NCBI RefSeq assembly: GCF_001513785.1
Contig: NZ_LNQS01000001.1
Location: 1,426,001 to 1,490,000, forward strand
Source: Rheinheimera sp. EpRS3
GTDB lineage: Bacteria; Pseudomonadota; Gammaproteobacteria; Enterobacterales; Alteromonadaceae
Length of the DNA stretch: 64,000 bases
Reading direction: 5' to 3'
Shown here: positions 8,454 to 17,308 of the stretch, in pieces
Layout of the letters: each line of letters starts with the position of its first letter
How positions within the stretch are numbered: the first letter of the stretch is position 1
Program-made: the position numbers and the translations under genes
The notes under the pieces: model-generated
Told to the model about the DNA's origin: nothing
What the model saw: the letters and a program-made list of their open reading frames with translations, nothing else
Database searches by the model: none

Positions 8454-9851
8454 ATGGCGCTGTATCTGTACTTACAGTTTCCGGCCCTGCAACCCGACAG
8501 CCTGGGCTGTGCAGCAGCCCAACAGCTGCCAGTGGCAGTGGTGAATGAACAACATTGCATTGTGCAGCTTAACGCTGTGGCGGGGCAGAGTGGTATTACA
8601 CTGAATATGGCGCTGGGTACCGCTGCAGCGCTGTGTCCTAACCTGCAGTTGTTGCCGTATCAGCCGCAGTTGCAGCTGAACATTTTACAAAACGTGGCGC
8701 AGCAGTTGTATCAGGTAACGGCTGATATAGCGCTGGACCCGCCCGATGGCTTGTATATCCGGCTGTGCAATATGCTGCAGCTGTATCAGGGTTTAGCCGG
8801 TTACTGGCAGGCCCTGAGCCAGGAGCTGAAGTTATTACCTTATCGTTATTATTACGCCAGCGGCGCTACCCCTTTTGCTGCCAAATGCCTGGCCCGGCAA
8901 CAGTTAAATTTACTGACCGGGGAGCCAGATGCACTTGCCACGGCCCTAAATCACAGCCCGCTTCGCTTTACTGAGCTCGATACTGACAACCAGCAGCAAT
9001 TGCAGCGTTTAGGTATTAATACGCTTGGCCAGTTGCTGGCGCTAGCGCAGGCTGAGCTGGCCCGCCGTTTTGACAGCAGTTTACTCAGCTATCTGGGGCG
9101 TTTACGCGGTAGCTTTTATCATGCCTTGCACTATATCAAGCCAGAGCACAGCTTTAGCCGTTATGTCGAACTGCTGTACGACATTATAGATACCGAGGTG
9201 CTTAGCAAGCCGCTGCATGCCCTGTTGCAACAGCTGGAGCAGCAACTACAGCGGATAAATGCGGCTTGCCATCAGTTGCAGCTGAGTTTGTTGTTTCGTG
9301 CTATGCCAGCACACCGGTTAAGTATTGGCTCGGTACAGGGCGAGTATCGCGCGGCTAACTGGCTAAAATTATGTCAGTTACAGTTGGATAAACTAAAACT
9401 GACTGAACCGGTGTCAGGCCTGCAACTGGAGGTCACTGCTTTTGTACCGCAACAAAGCCAAAGTGATGATCTGTTTCAGCCGGTGCCGGGTGCGGTATCG
9501 CCATTGCAGCTGGTTTCACTGCTACAGGCCCGCTTAGGTTATCACTGCGTCAGCGGCCTGACATTACAAAACCAGCATCTGCCAGAGCAGGCCAGCCAGC
9601 GGCCACTCCCTTTGCTGACAGGCAAAACAGCGGTGACAGCCTTAGCGCTTCGGCCTGCATTTTTACTGGCAAAACCACAACGGTTAACCGAAACGGTAGA
9701 AATAAACCATGGCCCGGAGCGGCTATGCCCCGACGGCTGGGCGCTGGAAGCCCAACGTGATTACTTTATTGGCCGCAACAGCAAAGGCCAGTGGTTGTGG
9801 TTGTACCGCACGGCACAGCAGCAGTGGTTTGTGCAGGGTATTTTTAGCTGA
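8454..9851 (+). CDS. imuB: ImuB, catalytically inactive Y-family polymerase-like hub
   Basis: ImuB links DnaE2 to the beta clamp and ImuA during SOS mutagenesis. The 465-residue protein starts MALYLYLQFPALQ, the Y-family palm strand, but without the acidic metal ligands of active polymerases such as DinB, as expected for ImuB. A helix-hairpin-helix-like segment (RLGINTLGQLLALAQAELARRF) lies near residues 180-205. A possible clamp-binding motif of the form QxxLF-like residues (QSDDLFQPVPG) is near residues 335-345. It is one base downstream of imuA and 11 bases upstream of dnaE2. Confidence 0.93.
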   Translation: MALYLYLQFPALQPDSLGCAAAQQLPVAVVNEQHCIVQLNAVAGQSGITLNMALGTAAALCPNLQLLPYQPQLQLNILQNVAQQLYQVTADIALDPPDGLYIRLCNMLQLYQGLAGYWQALSQELKLLPYRYYYASGATPFAAKCLARQQLNLLTGEPDALATALNHSPLRFTELDTDNQQQLQRLGINTLGQLLALAQAELARRFDSSLLSYLGRLRGSFYHALHYIKPEHSFSRYVELLYDIIDTEVLSKPLHALLQQLEQQLQRINAACHQLQLSLLFRAMPAHRLSIGSVQGEYRAANWLKLCQLQLDKLKLTEPVSGLQLEVTAFVPQQSQSDDLFQPVPGAVSPLQLVSLLQARLGYHCVSGLTLQNQHLPEQASQRPLPLLTGKTAVTALALRPAFLLAKPQRLTETVEINHGPERLCPDGWALEAQRDYFIGRNSKGQWLWLYRTAQQQWFVQGIFS

Positions 9852-9862
9852 CGGGCGCGCCG

Positions 9863-12800
9863 ATGAATTATGCCGAACTTTTTTGCCAAAGCCATTTTAG
9901 TTTTTTGCACGGCGCCTCCAGCCCAGAGGAGCTGGTGCAGCAAGCCGCTGCGCTGGGTTATGACGCGCTGGCCCTGACGGATGAATGCTCGGTGGCTGGT
10001 ATAGTGCGGGCCTACCGGCAGATTAAAGATCAAGCGCTGAATATTAAGCTGATTGTCGGTAGTTACTTTCAGTTAGATAAACTGGAGCTGGTATTACTGT
10101 GTCCGGATAAAGCCGCTTACGCCGAGCTGTGCCGTATTATTACTAATGCCCGACGGCGTAGCCGTAAGGGTGAATATTGCTTAACCGAGTGGGATTTAAT
10201 GTCATTAAAGCATTGCCTGCTGTTGTGGTTACCGGCGGATGATAGCGAAAGTGATAGCTACTGGGCCAATTGGCTGCAAAAATATCACAGCGACAGGCTT
10301 TGGCTGGCTATGCGGCGTCAGCTTAGTCATAACGAAGCCGCCTTTACGGCGTATTGCCAGCAATTAGCGCGGCAATATCAGCTAAATGCGGTGTGCTGTG
10401 GCGCCGTGTTAATGCATGTGCCACAGCGGCTGGCGCTGCAACACTGTGTTAGCGCCATTAAAGCCGGTAAGCCAATTGCAGAACTGGGCCGGCAATTATT
10501 AAGTAACGCCGAGCGTGCGCTGCGGCCATTGGCCAAACTGGAAAAACTCTTTAGCGCCGCTTTATTACAGCAAAGCTGTGTTATTGCCGCGCGCTGCACC
10601 TTTTCACTGGATGAGCTGAAATATCAGTACCCCAGCGAGCTGGTGCCGGCAGGCGAAACAGCGGCCGGTTATTTAGCCAGGCTGGTAGTGCAGGGCAGTA
10701 AATTGCGTTTTCCTGCCGGGGTGCCAAAGCGGGTGCAGGCCATTATTGATAAAGAAATGCTGCTTATCACTGAGCTTAACTACGAATACTTTTTTCTGAC
10801 CATTTACGATCTGGTGCAGTTTGCCAAAAGTAAGGCCATTTTATATCAGGGCCGTGGCTCGGCGGCTAACTCGGTAGTGTGTTATTGCCTGGAGATAACC
10901 GCCGTTGATCCTGATAAAATTCAGGTATTGTTTGAGCGTTTTTTATCGCGCGAACGCAAAGAGCCGCCCGATATAGACGTTGATTTTGAACATGAACGCC
11001 GCGAAGAAGTGATCCAGTATCTGTATCAGAAATACGGCCGTGAACGTGCTGCACTGGCTGCCACCGTAATTAGCTACCGCTTTAAAAGTGCGCTGCGTGA
11101 TGTAGGGAAGGCATTGGGGTTACCGCTGAGCCAGCTGGATTTTTTAATAAAAAATATTCAGCGGCGTGACCCAAACTTAAGCTGGCAGCAACAGTTAGCG
11201 GCGCTGGGGCTGGATAGCAACAGCCAAACTACACAGCAACTGGTTACACTGGTAGAGCAGCTGCGTGGCACCCCAAGGCATTTATCGCAGCATGTCGGCG
11301 GCTTTGTTATCTCGCAAGGGCCTTTGTACGAGCTGGTGCCGGTAGAAAACGCCGCCATGGCCGACAGAACGGTGATCCAGTGGGATAAAGACGATCTGGA
11401 AACGCTGGAACTGTTAAAAGTAGATGTGCTGGCTCTGGGGATGTTAACCGCGATTCGTAAGTGTTTTATGCTGCTAAAACAGCATGAACAACAGGAGTTA
11501 AGTATTGCCGGTATCAGCGCCCGGGGCGATGATGCGGCGGTGTATCAGATGATGCAAAAAGCCGACACTATCGGGCTGTTTCAGATAGAGTCGCGCGCCC
11601 AGATGAGCATGCTGCCGCGGTTGCGCCCGGCCTGTTACTACGATTTGGTGGTGCAAATAGCCATAGTGCGGCCCGGGCCAATTCAGGGCGATATGGTGCA
11701 CCCGTATTTAAAACGGCGCCACGGTGAAGAAGCGGTAGAGTATCCTTCGGCAGAAGTACAAAGCGTATTAAGCCGTACCCTGGGCGTACCGATTTTTCAG
11801 GAGCAGGTGATCCAATTGGCAATGGTAGCGGCCGGTTTTACCGGTGGTGAGGCCGATCAGCTGCGCCGGGCCATGGCCAGTTGGAAAAAAACCGGCGAGC
11901 TGCTGCAGTTTAAACATAAGCTGATCGACGGCATGCAAAGCCGCGGTTACACCCAGCAGTATGCTGAGCGCATTTATCAGCAAATTTGTGGTTTTGGTGA
12001 ATATGGTTTTCCAGAATCACATTCGGCCAGTTTTGCCGTACTGGCCTATGTGTCGGCCTGGCTGAAATACTATTATCCGGCGGCGTTTTGCACCGCGCTG
12101 CTTAACAGTTATCCAATGGGGTTTTACACCCCGTCGCAATTGCTGCAGGACGCCAGGCGCCACGGCGTGACGGTGTTGCCGGTATGTGTAAACCAATCGC
12201 AGTGGGATTACAGCCTGCAACAGCAGGGTAAAGCAATACGGCTGGGTTTACGCCAGGTAAAAGGCTTTAGCAAAGCGGCGGCGCAGTTACTGCTAACGCT
12301 GCGCCCTGCCGGCGGCTTTCGGGATTTAGCCCAGTTGCGCCAAACCGGGCTTAGCCACAGCAGTTTACAGGCACTGGCCAGCGCGAATGCGCTAAGCAGT
12401 ATCAGTGGTGATCGTTATAACAGCCGCTGGCAACTGATGGATAACCAGCATAGCCTGCCGCTGTTTAGTGCACAAGCCACAGGGACTGCTCAGCAGATAG
12501 CCGAGGCAGAGCCCAGCTATTTAGCTGCGCCAGGCCCGGTTGCCGAAGTGCTGGAAGATTATGCCGCCACCGGCCTGACCTTGGCTGTGCATCCGATGGC
12601 GTTACTGCGCCAGGCCAGTAAGTTGCCCCGCAGCGTACCGGTGGCTGAGCTTAGCCAGGTAAGGCATAACAGCCCGGTGCGGGTTAGCGGCCTGGTAACA
12701 TTACGCCAACGGCCGGGCACTGCTGCCGGGGTAACTTTTATGTCGCTGGAAGATGAAACCGGCACCGCCAATGTGCTGGTATGGCTGGCCACAGCCCAGG

Positions 12801-12952
12801 CGCAGCAGAAAACCTTTTTAACGGCGCATATCCTGCAGGTAGACGGTATTTTACAGCGCGAAGGTGAAGTAACCCATATTATCGCCGGTAAGCTGGTTGA
12901 CTTATCTGCGCTTTTGGCCGAACTTAGCTTGTCCTCACGCGATTTTCATTAA
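9863..12952 (+). CDS. dnaE2: Error-prone DNA polymerase DnaE2 (ImuC)
   Basis: DnaE2 is the C-family polymerase of the SOS mutasome. The 1029-residue protein begins with a PHP domain (FCQSHFSFLHGASSPEELV). The palm carries Asp370, Asp372 and Asp374 in PDIDVDF, with a third acidic segment VDVLALGMLTAI near residue 525. A helix-hairpin-helix and a C-terminal OB fold (VRVSGLVTLRQRPGTAAG, about 930-950) follow. The absence of the long tau-binding C-terminus and the shorter length distinguish it from replicative DnaE. The ATG at 9863 lies 11 bases after imuB. The next gene begins only 11 bases beyond the stop, with no terminator between. Confidence 0.96.
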   Translation: MNYAELFCQSHFSFLHGASSPEELVQQAAALGYDALALTDECSVAGIVRAYRQIKDQALNIKLIVGSYFQLDKLELVLLCPDKAAYAELCRIITNARRRSRKGEYCLTEWDLMSLKHCLLLWLPADDSESDSYWANWLQKYHSDRLWLAMRRQLSHNEAAFTAYCQQLARQYQLNAVCCGAVLMHVPQRLALQHCVSAIKAGKPIAELGRQLLSNAERALRPLAKLEKLFSAALLQQSCVIAARCTFSLDELKYQYPSELVPAGETAAGYLARLVVQGSKLRFPAGVPKRVQAIIDKEMLLITELNYEYFFLTIYDLVQFAKSKAILYQGRGSAANSVVCYCLEITAVDPDKIQVLFERFLSRERKEPPDIDVDFEHERREEVIQYLYQKYGRERAALAATVISYRFKSALRDVGKALGLPLSQLDFLIKNIQRRDPNLSWQQQLAALGLDSNSQTTQQLVTLVEQLRGTPRHLSQHVGGFVISQGPLYELVPVENAAMADRTVIQWDKDDLETLELLKVDVLALGMLTAIRKCFMLLKQHEQQELSIAGISARGDDAAVYQMMQKADTIGLFQIESRAQMSMLPRLRPACYYDLVVQIAIVRPGPIQGDMVHPYLKRRHGEEAVEYPSAEVQSVLSRTLGVPIFQEQVIQLAMVAAGFTGGEADQLRRAMASWKKTGELLQFKHKLIDGMQSRGYTQQYAERIYQQICGFGEYGFPESHSASFAVLAYVSAWLKYYYPAAFCTALLNSYPMGFYTPSQLLQDARRHGVTVLPVCVNQSQWDYSLQQQGKAIRLGLRQVKGFSKAAAQLLLTLRPAGGFRDLAQLRQTGLSHSSLQALASANALSSISGDRYNSRWQLMDNQHSLPLFSAQATGTAQQIAEAEPSYLAAPGPVAEVLEDYAATGLTLAVHPMALLRQASKLPRSVPVAELSQVRHNSPVRVSGLVTLRQRPGTAAGVTFMSLEDETGTANVLVWLATAQAQQKTFLTAHILQVDGILQREGEVTHIIAGKLVDLSALLAELSLSSRDFH

Positions 12953-12963
12953 CGGGAACTGCT

Positions 12964-13509
12964 ATGTTACTGCAAGCATCACAAAGTTTGGTGTTACTGA
13001 TAGATATGCAGCAAAAGTTGGCACCAGCTATTTTTGAACATAAAGAAGTTGAGCAAGCGGCTGCCTGGGTATTGCAAGTAGCACTGCAACTGGAAGTGCC
13101 GGTGTGTGCTACTGAGCAATATCCACAAGGTATTGGCGCCACGCTGCCTGCACTGGCAGAGCTGATCCCCGAAGCGCAGGTGCTGCAAAAAATGCACTTT
13201 AGTGCGTTAAAAGAGCCGCATATTGCCAGCAGCCTGGCCTGCACTGAGCGCAAGCAAATAGTGGTGCTGGGCACCGAGGCGCATGTGTGTGTGCTGCAGT
13301 CGGTAATGGATTTACTTGCGCTGGGCTACCAGGTATTTGTGGTCGTTGAAGCGGTAGGCTCGCGCACCGAGCAAAACAAACAGCTGGCGCTTAGCCGCAT
13401 GCAGCAGGCCGGGGCGCAGATTATCAGCAAAGAAATGCTGGCGTTTGAATGGCTGCAGTGCTGCGGCACAGATACCTTCCGCCAGATCAGTCGTGGCTGG
13501 ATCCGTTAA
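12964..13509 (+). CDS. Isochorismatase-family cysteine hydrolase
   Basis: This is a 181-residue cytoplasmic hydrolase of the isochorismatase-like fold, closest to the YcaC-type group whose natural substrate is often unknown. The expected catalytic triad is visible: Asp14 (LLIDMQ), Lys76 (QKMHFSA) and Cys109 (TEAHVCVLQ). It is about the normal length for the family. It follows dnaE2 by 11 bases and its TAA overlaps the next ATG by one base. It therefore looks like a distal member of the LexA-controlled imu operon. The substrate cannot be read from the sequence. Confidence 0.88.
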   Translation: MLLQASQSLVLLIDMQQKLAPAIFEHKEVEQAAAWVLQVALQLEVPVCATEQYPQGIGATLPALAELIPEAQVLQKMHFSALKEPHIASSLACTERKQIVVLGTEAHVCVLQSVMDLLALGYQVFVVVEAVGSRTEQNKQLALSRMQQAGAQIISKEMLAFEWLQCCGTDTFRQISRGWIR

Positions 13510-14639
13510 TGCGCTACTGCTTATTACTGTTAGTTTTGGCGTTGCCGTTGCAGGCCGACAACCTGATTGACCAGCAACTACCGGATTTTTATCAGCAACT
13601 GATACCACCAACAACTTATCCGCTAAGCTGGCAACCCGAGCACTTTAGCGATATTCAGCACTGGCGCACCCAGGGCCGGGCAGCACTGCGCGAGGCATTG
13701 CTATGGCCGGATGAACCGGTTGATTTTGCTGCAAAACTGCTTAAAACCGAAGCGCGTGGTGGCTATAGTGCACAGCTGTGGTCAGTGCAGCTAATTAAAC
13801 AAAGCCGGGTACAACTGCTGCTATTACAACCCGATGCGGCTAAGCCTGTGCCAGCGGTATTACTGCTGCATGATCACGGTGCCCGCTTTGATATCGGCAA
13901 AGAAAAATGGGTACAGCCCTTTGCAACCGACGTGCGCTTGCCATCGGCACAGCAGTGGGCCGATAAATACTTCAGCGGTAACTTTGTCGGCGATGCACTG
14001 GCCAAACAGGGCTATCTGGTGATAGCTGCTGATACCTTAGGCTGGAGTGACCGCGGCCCGGTAGAATTTGGCGCCCAACAGGCACTGGCCGGTAATATGT
14101 TTATGCTTGGCCGCTCGCTGGCGGGTATGGCGGCTTATGAAGATTTACGCCTGGTGCAGTTTATAAAGCAATTGCCACAAGCCGACAGCTCGCGCCTGGC
14201 GGTGCTGGGTTTTTCGATGGGGGCCTTTCGTGCCTGGCAACTGGCCGCCTTAACCGACGATATAAAGGCCGCTGTGGCCGTAGCCTGGCTAAACAGCTAC
14301 CGGCATTTACTCACGCCCGGCAATAATATCCTTAAAGGCCAGTCGGCGTTTTATATGTTACACCCGGGCCTGGCAGCAAAACTGGATCTGCCTGATATTG
14401 CAGCACTGGCTGCACCCAAAGCGATGCTGTTTATTAATGGCGCGAAAGACAAGCTGATGCCGCAGGCCGGGGTAGAGCAAGCGTATCAGCAACTGGCTAA
14501 AGTGTGGCAGGCGCATGGCGCAGCAGATAAGCTGACAACTACACTGTATCCGCAATATGGCCATGAATTTAACGCTGAGCAACAACAACAGGTGTTTAGC
14601 TGGTTAGCTACTCAGTTAGCGGTGCCGCCAAGGGACTGA
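13509..14639 (+). CDS. Exported alpha/beta hydrolase, dienelactone hydrolase/acetyl xylan esterase-like
   Basis: From the ATG at 13509, which overlaps the previous stop in a TAATG, the product is 376 residues. It starts with a short signal peptide (MRYCLLLLVLALPLQA). The alpha/beta hydrolase core has a nucleophile elbow GFSMG with Ser236, a likely acid residue in NGAKDKLMP and a likely catalytic His in YGHEF near the C-terminus. DHGARFDIGKEKW resembles the Abhydrolase_7/dienelactone hydrolase group, which contains carbohydrate esterases. A longer frame from 13449 would overlap the isochorismatase gene by 61 bases and lose the signal peptide, so I reject it. The 3' end overlaps the convergent nuclease gene by 28 bases. 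Confidence 0.85.
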   Translation: MRYCLLLLVLALPLQADNLIDQQLPDFYQQLIPPTTYPLSWQPEHFSDIQHWRTQGRAALREALLWPDEPVDFAAKLLKTEARGGYSAQLWSVQLIKQSRVQLLLLQPDAAKPVPAVLLLHDHGARFDIGKEKWVQPFATDVRLPSAQQWADKYFSGNFVGDALAKQGYLVIAADTLGWSDRGPVEFGAQQALAGNMFMLGRSLAGMAAYEDLRLVQFIKQLPQADSSRLAVLGFSMGAFRAWQLAALTDDIKAAVAVAWLNSYRHLLTPGNNILKGQSAFYMLHPGLAAKLDLPDIAALAAPKAMLFINGAKDKLMPQAGVEQAYQQLAKVWQAHGAADKLTTTLYPQYGHEFNAEQQQQVFSWLATQLAVPPRD

Positions 14640-15412
14640 TCCAGCAGCAGCGCCAGACGCACAGCCGCTTGTTGCAGGCGCTGCTCCAGTGTGTCCAGAT
14701 ACAGCAGCATATAGTCGTCACCCAGCAACATTCCGGGCCGGTAACGCTGGTAAATATCGATGGTCAGACTTGCTGACTCATTTGCCCAGCTAAGCACATC
14801 GCCTTGTTGCCAGTTTGCCTGCTGTGCGGCGTTTATAGTGTTCAGCAGCCTGGTGGTTTTAGTATGCCTGGTTTGAGAACCATGCTCGGTTTCATACCCG
14901 GCCTGTTTTAACAGGGCAAAATCCCAGACACCATGCAGGTTATTTGGCAAGCCAAAAAAATACACCGCCGTGCGGTTGCCGCCTAAATCATCCAAAAAGC
15001 TAACATGTAATGGCTGGTGTAAGTCGCCCAGATGATGTGCCAGAAACAGCAGTGCCTGCCAGTCGTTATTGTTGTTATACAAATGCTGTTGCATATCGTT
15101 AATCGCAGATAAAATACAGCCTTGTGGTGGGCAATGCGCCATGCTGACAGCGGTATCGCCACGGCGCATATTGACATAGTGATGCGGTGAGCTCCAGGCA
15201 AACTCCGGTTGTAAGCGGATATCATCGGCCCATGAACAGGCCGGGCCAAAACCGGAGTAGGCCGTGTGTTTTAACAGGCTATCAATTTGCAAACGGGTAT
15301 TTTCACTTGCCAACTGATATGCCATATCGCAAATCAGCTGATGGCCGGTTTTGCTAAACGCCTGGCCTGGCAGGCTGATTATTAGCAGCAGAGCAGCAAG
15401 CAATACACGCAT
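14612..15412 (-). CDS. Exported S1/P1-type nuclease
   Basis: S1/P1 nucleases are zinc-dependent enzymes that cut single-stranded nucleic acids and 3'-nucleotides, here likely in the periplasm or outside the cell. The 266-residue protein has a signal peptide ending near residue 18 (SLPGQA). Metal-ligand motifs follow in order: KTGHQ, ADDIR, SPHHYVN, HHLGDLHQPLH and LHGVWD. In characterised enzymes the mature N-terminus is Trp1, which binds zinc through backbone atoms; here the predicted first residue is Phe. It overlaps the convergent hydrolase gene by 28 bases and ends 16 bases after rlmJ starts the same-strand pair, so the two minus-strand genes may be co-transcribed. Confidence 0.9.
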   Translation of the reverse strand: MRVLLAALLLIISLPGQAFSKTGHQLICDMAYQLASENTRLQIDSLLKHTAYSGFGPACSWADDIRLQPEFAWSSPHHYVNMRRGDTAVSMAHCPPQGCILSAINDMQQHLYNNNNDWQALLFLAHHLGDLHQPLHVSFLDDLGGNRTAVYFFGLPNNLHGVWDFALLKQAGYETEHGSQTRHTKTTRLLNTINAAQQANWQQGDVLSWANESASLTIDIYQRYRPGMLLGDDYMLLYLDTLEQRLQQAAVRLALLLDQSLGGTAN

Positions 15413-15428
15413 AACCTACTCCACAATG

Positions 15429-16265
15429 TTATTCCGTTACTAACTGATGCACCTGAAATTCACCTTCAGTGCTTAATAGCGGACTTAGCTCGGCCAGTGC
15501 CTGCTTTATATCTACCGCCAGTGTATAGGGCGGGTTAATCACCAGCATACCGCTGCCGGTCATACCAAAGCCAGCTTTATCAGGTTGCGGGCAGTATTCA
15601 ATCCGCAGCTGATCTTTAATACCGGTAGCGACAATAGCACTGATAAATGCTTCCACAGCCGCGCGCTCTATTACCGGATACCAGATAGCATAGGTCGCTT
15701 GCGGAAAACGCTGATAAGCGCTTTGTAAGCCGGCTACTACATCCTGGTATTCGGTTTTCAGCTCGTAGGGTGGGTCTATCAGTACCAAACCGCGCTTATG
15801 CAGCGGTGGCAGCATGGCTTTAAAACCGGCCCAGGCATCCATATGCTCAATCCGGCTATGGCGGCGTCGTGCAAACTGACTGGCTAGAATGGGGTAGTCG
15901 GTTGGGTGCAGCTCAGTGGCCTGAATGCTGTCGCCATTACGCAGCAGCATGGCAGCAATTTTCGGTGAGCCGGGGTAAAACGCCAGCTCACCATCAGGGT
16001 TCAGCTGTTTTATCAGTGCAATATAGTGCGCCAATGCCGGGCTTGTAGCCTGATACTGCCACAGTTGGCCAATACCACCTTCGTATTCGCCGGTTTTTTG
16101 CGCCTGTTCGGCCAGCAAGCTGTACAAGCCGGCGCCGGCATGGCTGTCGTGGTAGCAAAAGGGTTTATCTTTTTGCAGCAGGTAATCAACAATAGCCACC
16201 TGTACCAGATGTTTCACCACATCGGCATGATTACCGGCATGATAACTGTGGCGATAACTGAGCAT
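15429..16265 (-). CDS. rlmJ: 23S rRNA (adenine-2030-N6)-methyltransferase RlmJ
   Basis: RlmJ makes m6A2030 in 23S rRNA. Starting from the ATG at 16265 the product is 278 residues and begins MLSYRHSYHAGNHADVVKH, the family's hallmark N-terminus. Other conserved blocks are HDSHAGAGLY, FYPGSP, the catalytic DPPY motif (LIDPPYELK) and MLVINPP. A longer frame from 16286 adds seven residues not seen in the family. It lies 16 bases upstream of the S1/P1 nuclease gene and is divergent from yfiF. Confidence 0.95.
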   Translation of the reverse strand: MLSYRHSYHAGNHADVVKHLVQVAIVDYLLQKDKPFCYHDSHAGAGLYSLLAEQAQKTGEYEGGIGQLWQYQATSPALAHYIALIKQLNPDGELAFYPGSPKIAAMLLRNGDSIQATELHPTDYPILASQFARRRHSRIEHMDAWAGFKAMLPPLHKRGLVLIDPPYELKTEYQDVVAGLQSAYQRFPQATYAIWYPVIERAAVEAFISAIVATGIKDQLRIEYCPQPDKAGFGMTGSGMLVINPPYTLAVDIKQALAELSPLLSTEGEFQVHQLVTE

Positions 16266-16405
16266 AAACAAGGCCTTTAGCGGCAAATTTAAAGGCCGTC
16301 AGCATACTGCGCGTGCAGAAAAATACAAGTATTGTTGCCTTGCAGCTGGTAAAATCCGCCGCATTATTGATTTACCGCCGCCATGCGGCGTACGCAGGAT
16401 GTTTT

Positions 16406-17290
16406 ATGTCACAACACAAAGCCAAAGGCGGCAAAGCGGCCAATCCACTGCACAAGCCCTGGACCAAAGATGCCGGTGCTAAAAACGCCGGGCCCGCAGC
16501 CAATAAAGCTAAACGCCCTGCAGCGGATAAAGCGCAGCCGGTTAAAGCCGTGCGTACTGTGCAGGACAATGAAGGCAAGGTGTACGGCGAAAACGCCTGC
16601 AGGGTGTTATTTAGCCAACGGCCGGATGCGCTGATCCGGCTTTATGTGTCACAGAAAATGGCCGCTAAATTTGCTGATGTGATGAAGTATTTAGCTGCGG
16701 CGAAAAAGGCCTACCATATTGTTGATGACGCTGAGCTGGAAAAGGTTGCCGGTAGCGGCCATCACGGCGGCGTGGTGGTGCTGGTAAAACGTAAACCCCA
16801 GCAAAGCCTGGCGGCGTATTTGCAGCAAAAAGGCCGTAAACGTGATTGCCTGCTGGCACTTGATGGCGTGGGTAACCCACACAATTTAGGTGCGATAACG
16901 CGCAGCTGCGCGCATTTTGGCGTGGGCGGAATTATTATGAAGCAACCCGAGCTGCTGCAATCGGGCGCGGCGCTGCGCACTGCCGAGGGCGGCGGTGAAT
17001 TTGTCGATGGTTTAAGTTGCGACAACCTGCCGCTGGCATTACAGCTGTGCAAAGAAGCCGGTTATACACTGATTACCACCTCCAGCCACGCTGGCACCTC
17101 GCTGTATCAAAGCACGCTTCCGGCCAAGGTGGTGATCGTATTTGGTGAAGAGATGTTTGGCGTGTCAAAAAACGTCGCTAAAAGCGCCGATATTGCGCTG
17201 CAAATTCCGGGCTCGGGCAAGGTAGAATCGCTGAATGTCAGCGTCGCGGCCAGCCTGATCTTAGGCGAATGGTATCGCCAGCAGCTTTAG
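16406..17290 (+). CDS. yfiF: SPOUT (TrmH-family) RNA methyltransferase YfiF
   Basis: This predicted tRNA/rRNA 2'-O-methyltransferase matches E. coli YfiF in layout. A basic, low-complexity N-terminal tail (about 1-55, rich in Lys and Ala) precedes a substrate-binding domain starting VYGENACRVLF. The SPOUT knot domain has NPHNLGAITRSCAHFG, GEEMFGVS and SLNVSVAASLILGEW. I choose the ATG at 16406 (294 residues) because an AGGA ribosome binding site precedes it and homologues do not extend further; the longer frame from 16313 adds 31 unlikely residues. The RNA target of YfiF is not known to me. Confidence 0.92.
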   Translation: MSQHKAKGGKAANPLHKPWTKDAGAKNAGPAANKAKRPAADKAQPVKAVRTVQDNEGKVYGENACRVLFSQRPDALIRLYVSQKMAAKFADVMKYLAAAKKAYHIVDDAELEKVAGSGHHGGVVVLVKRKPQQSLAAYLQQKGRKRDCLLALDGVGNPHNLGAITRSCAHFGVGGIIMKQPELLQSGAALRTAEGGGEFVDGLSCDNLPLALQLCKEAGYTLITTSSHAGTSLYQSTLPAKVVIVFGEEMFGVSKNVAKSADIALQIPGSGKVESLNVSVAASLILGEWYRQQL

Positions 17291-17308
17291 TGGTCAAAAC
17301 GTTAGCGG

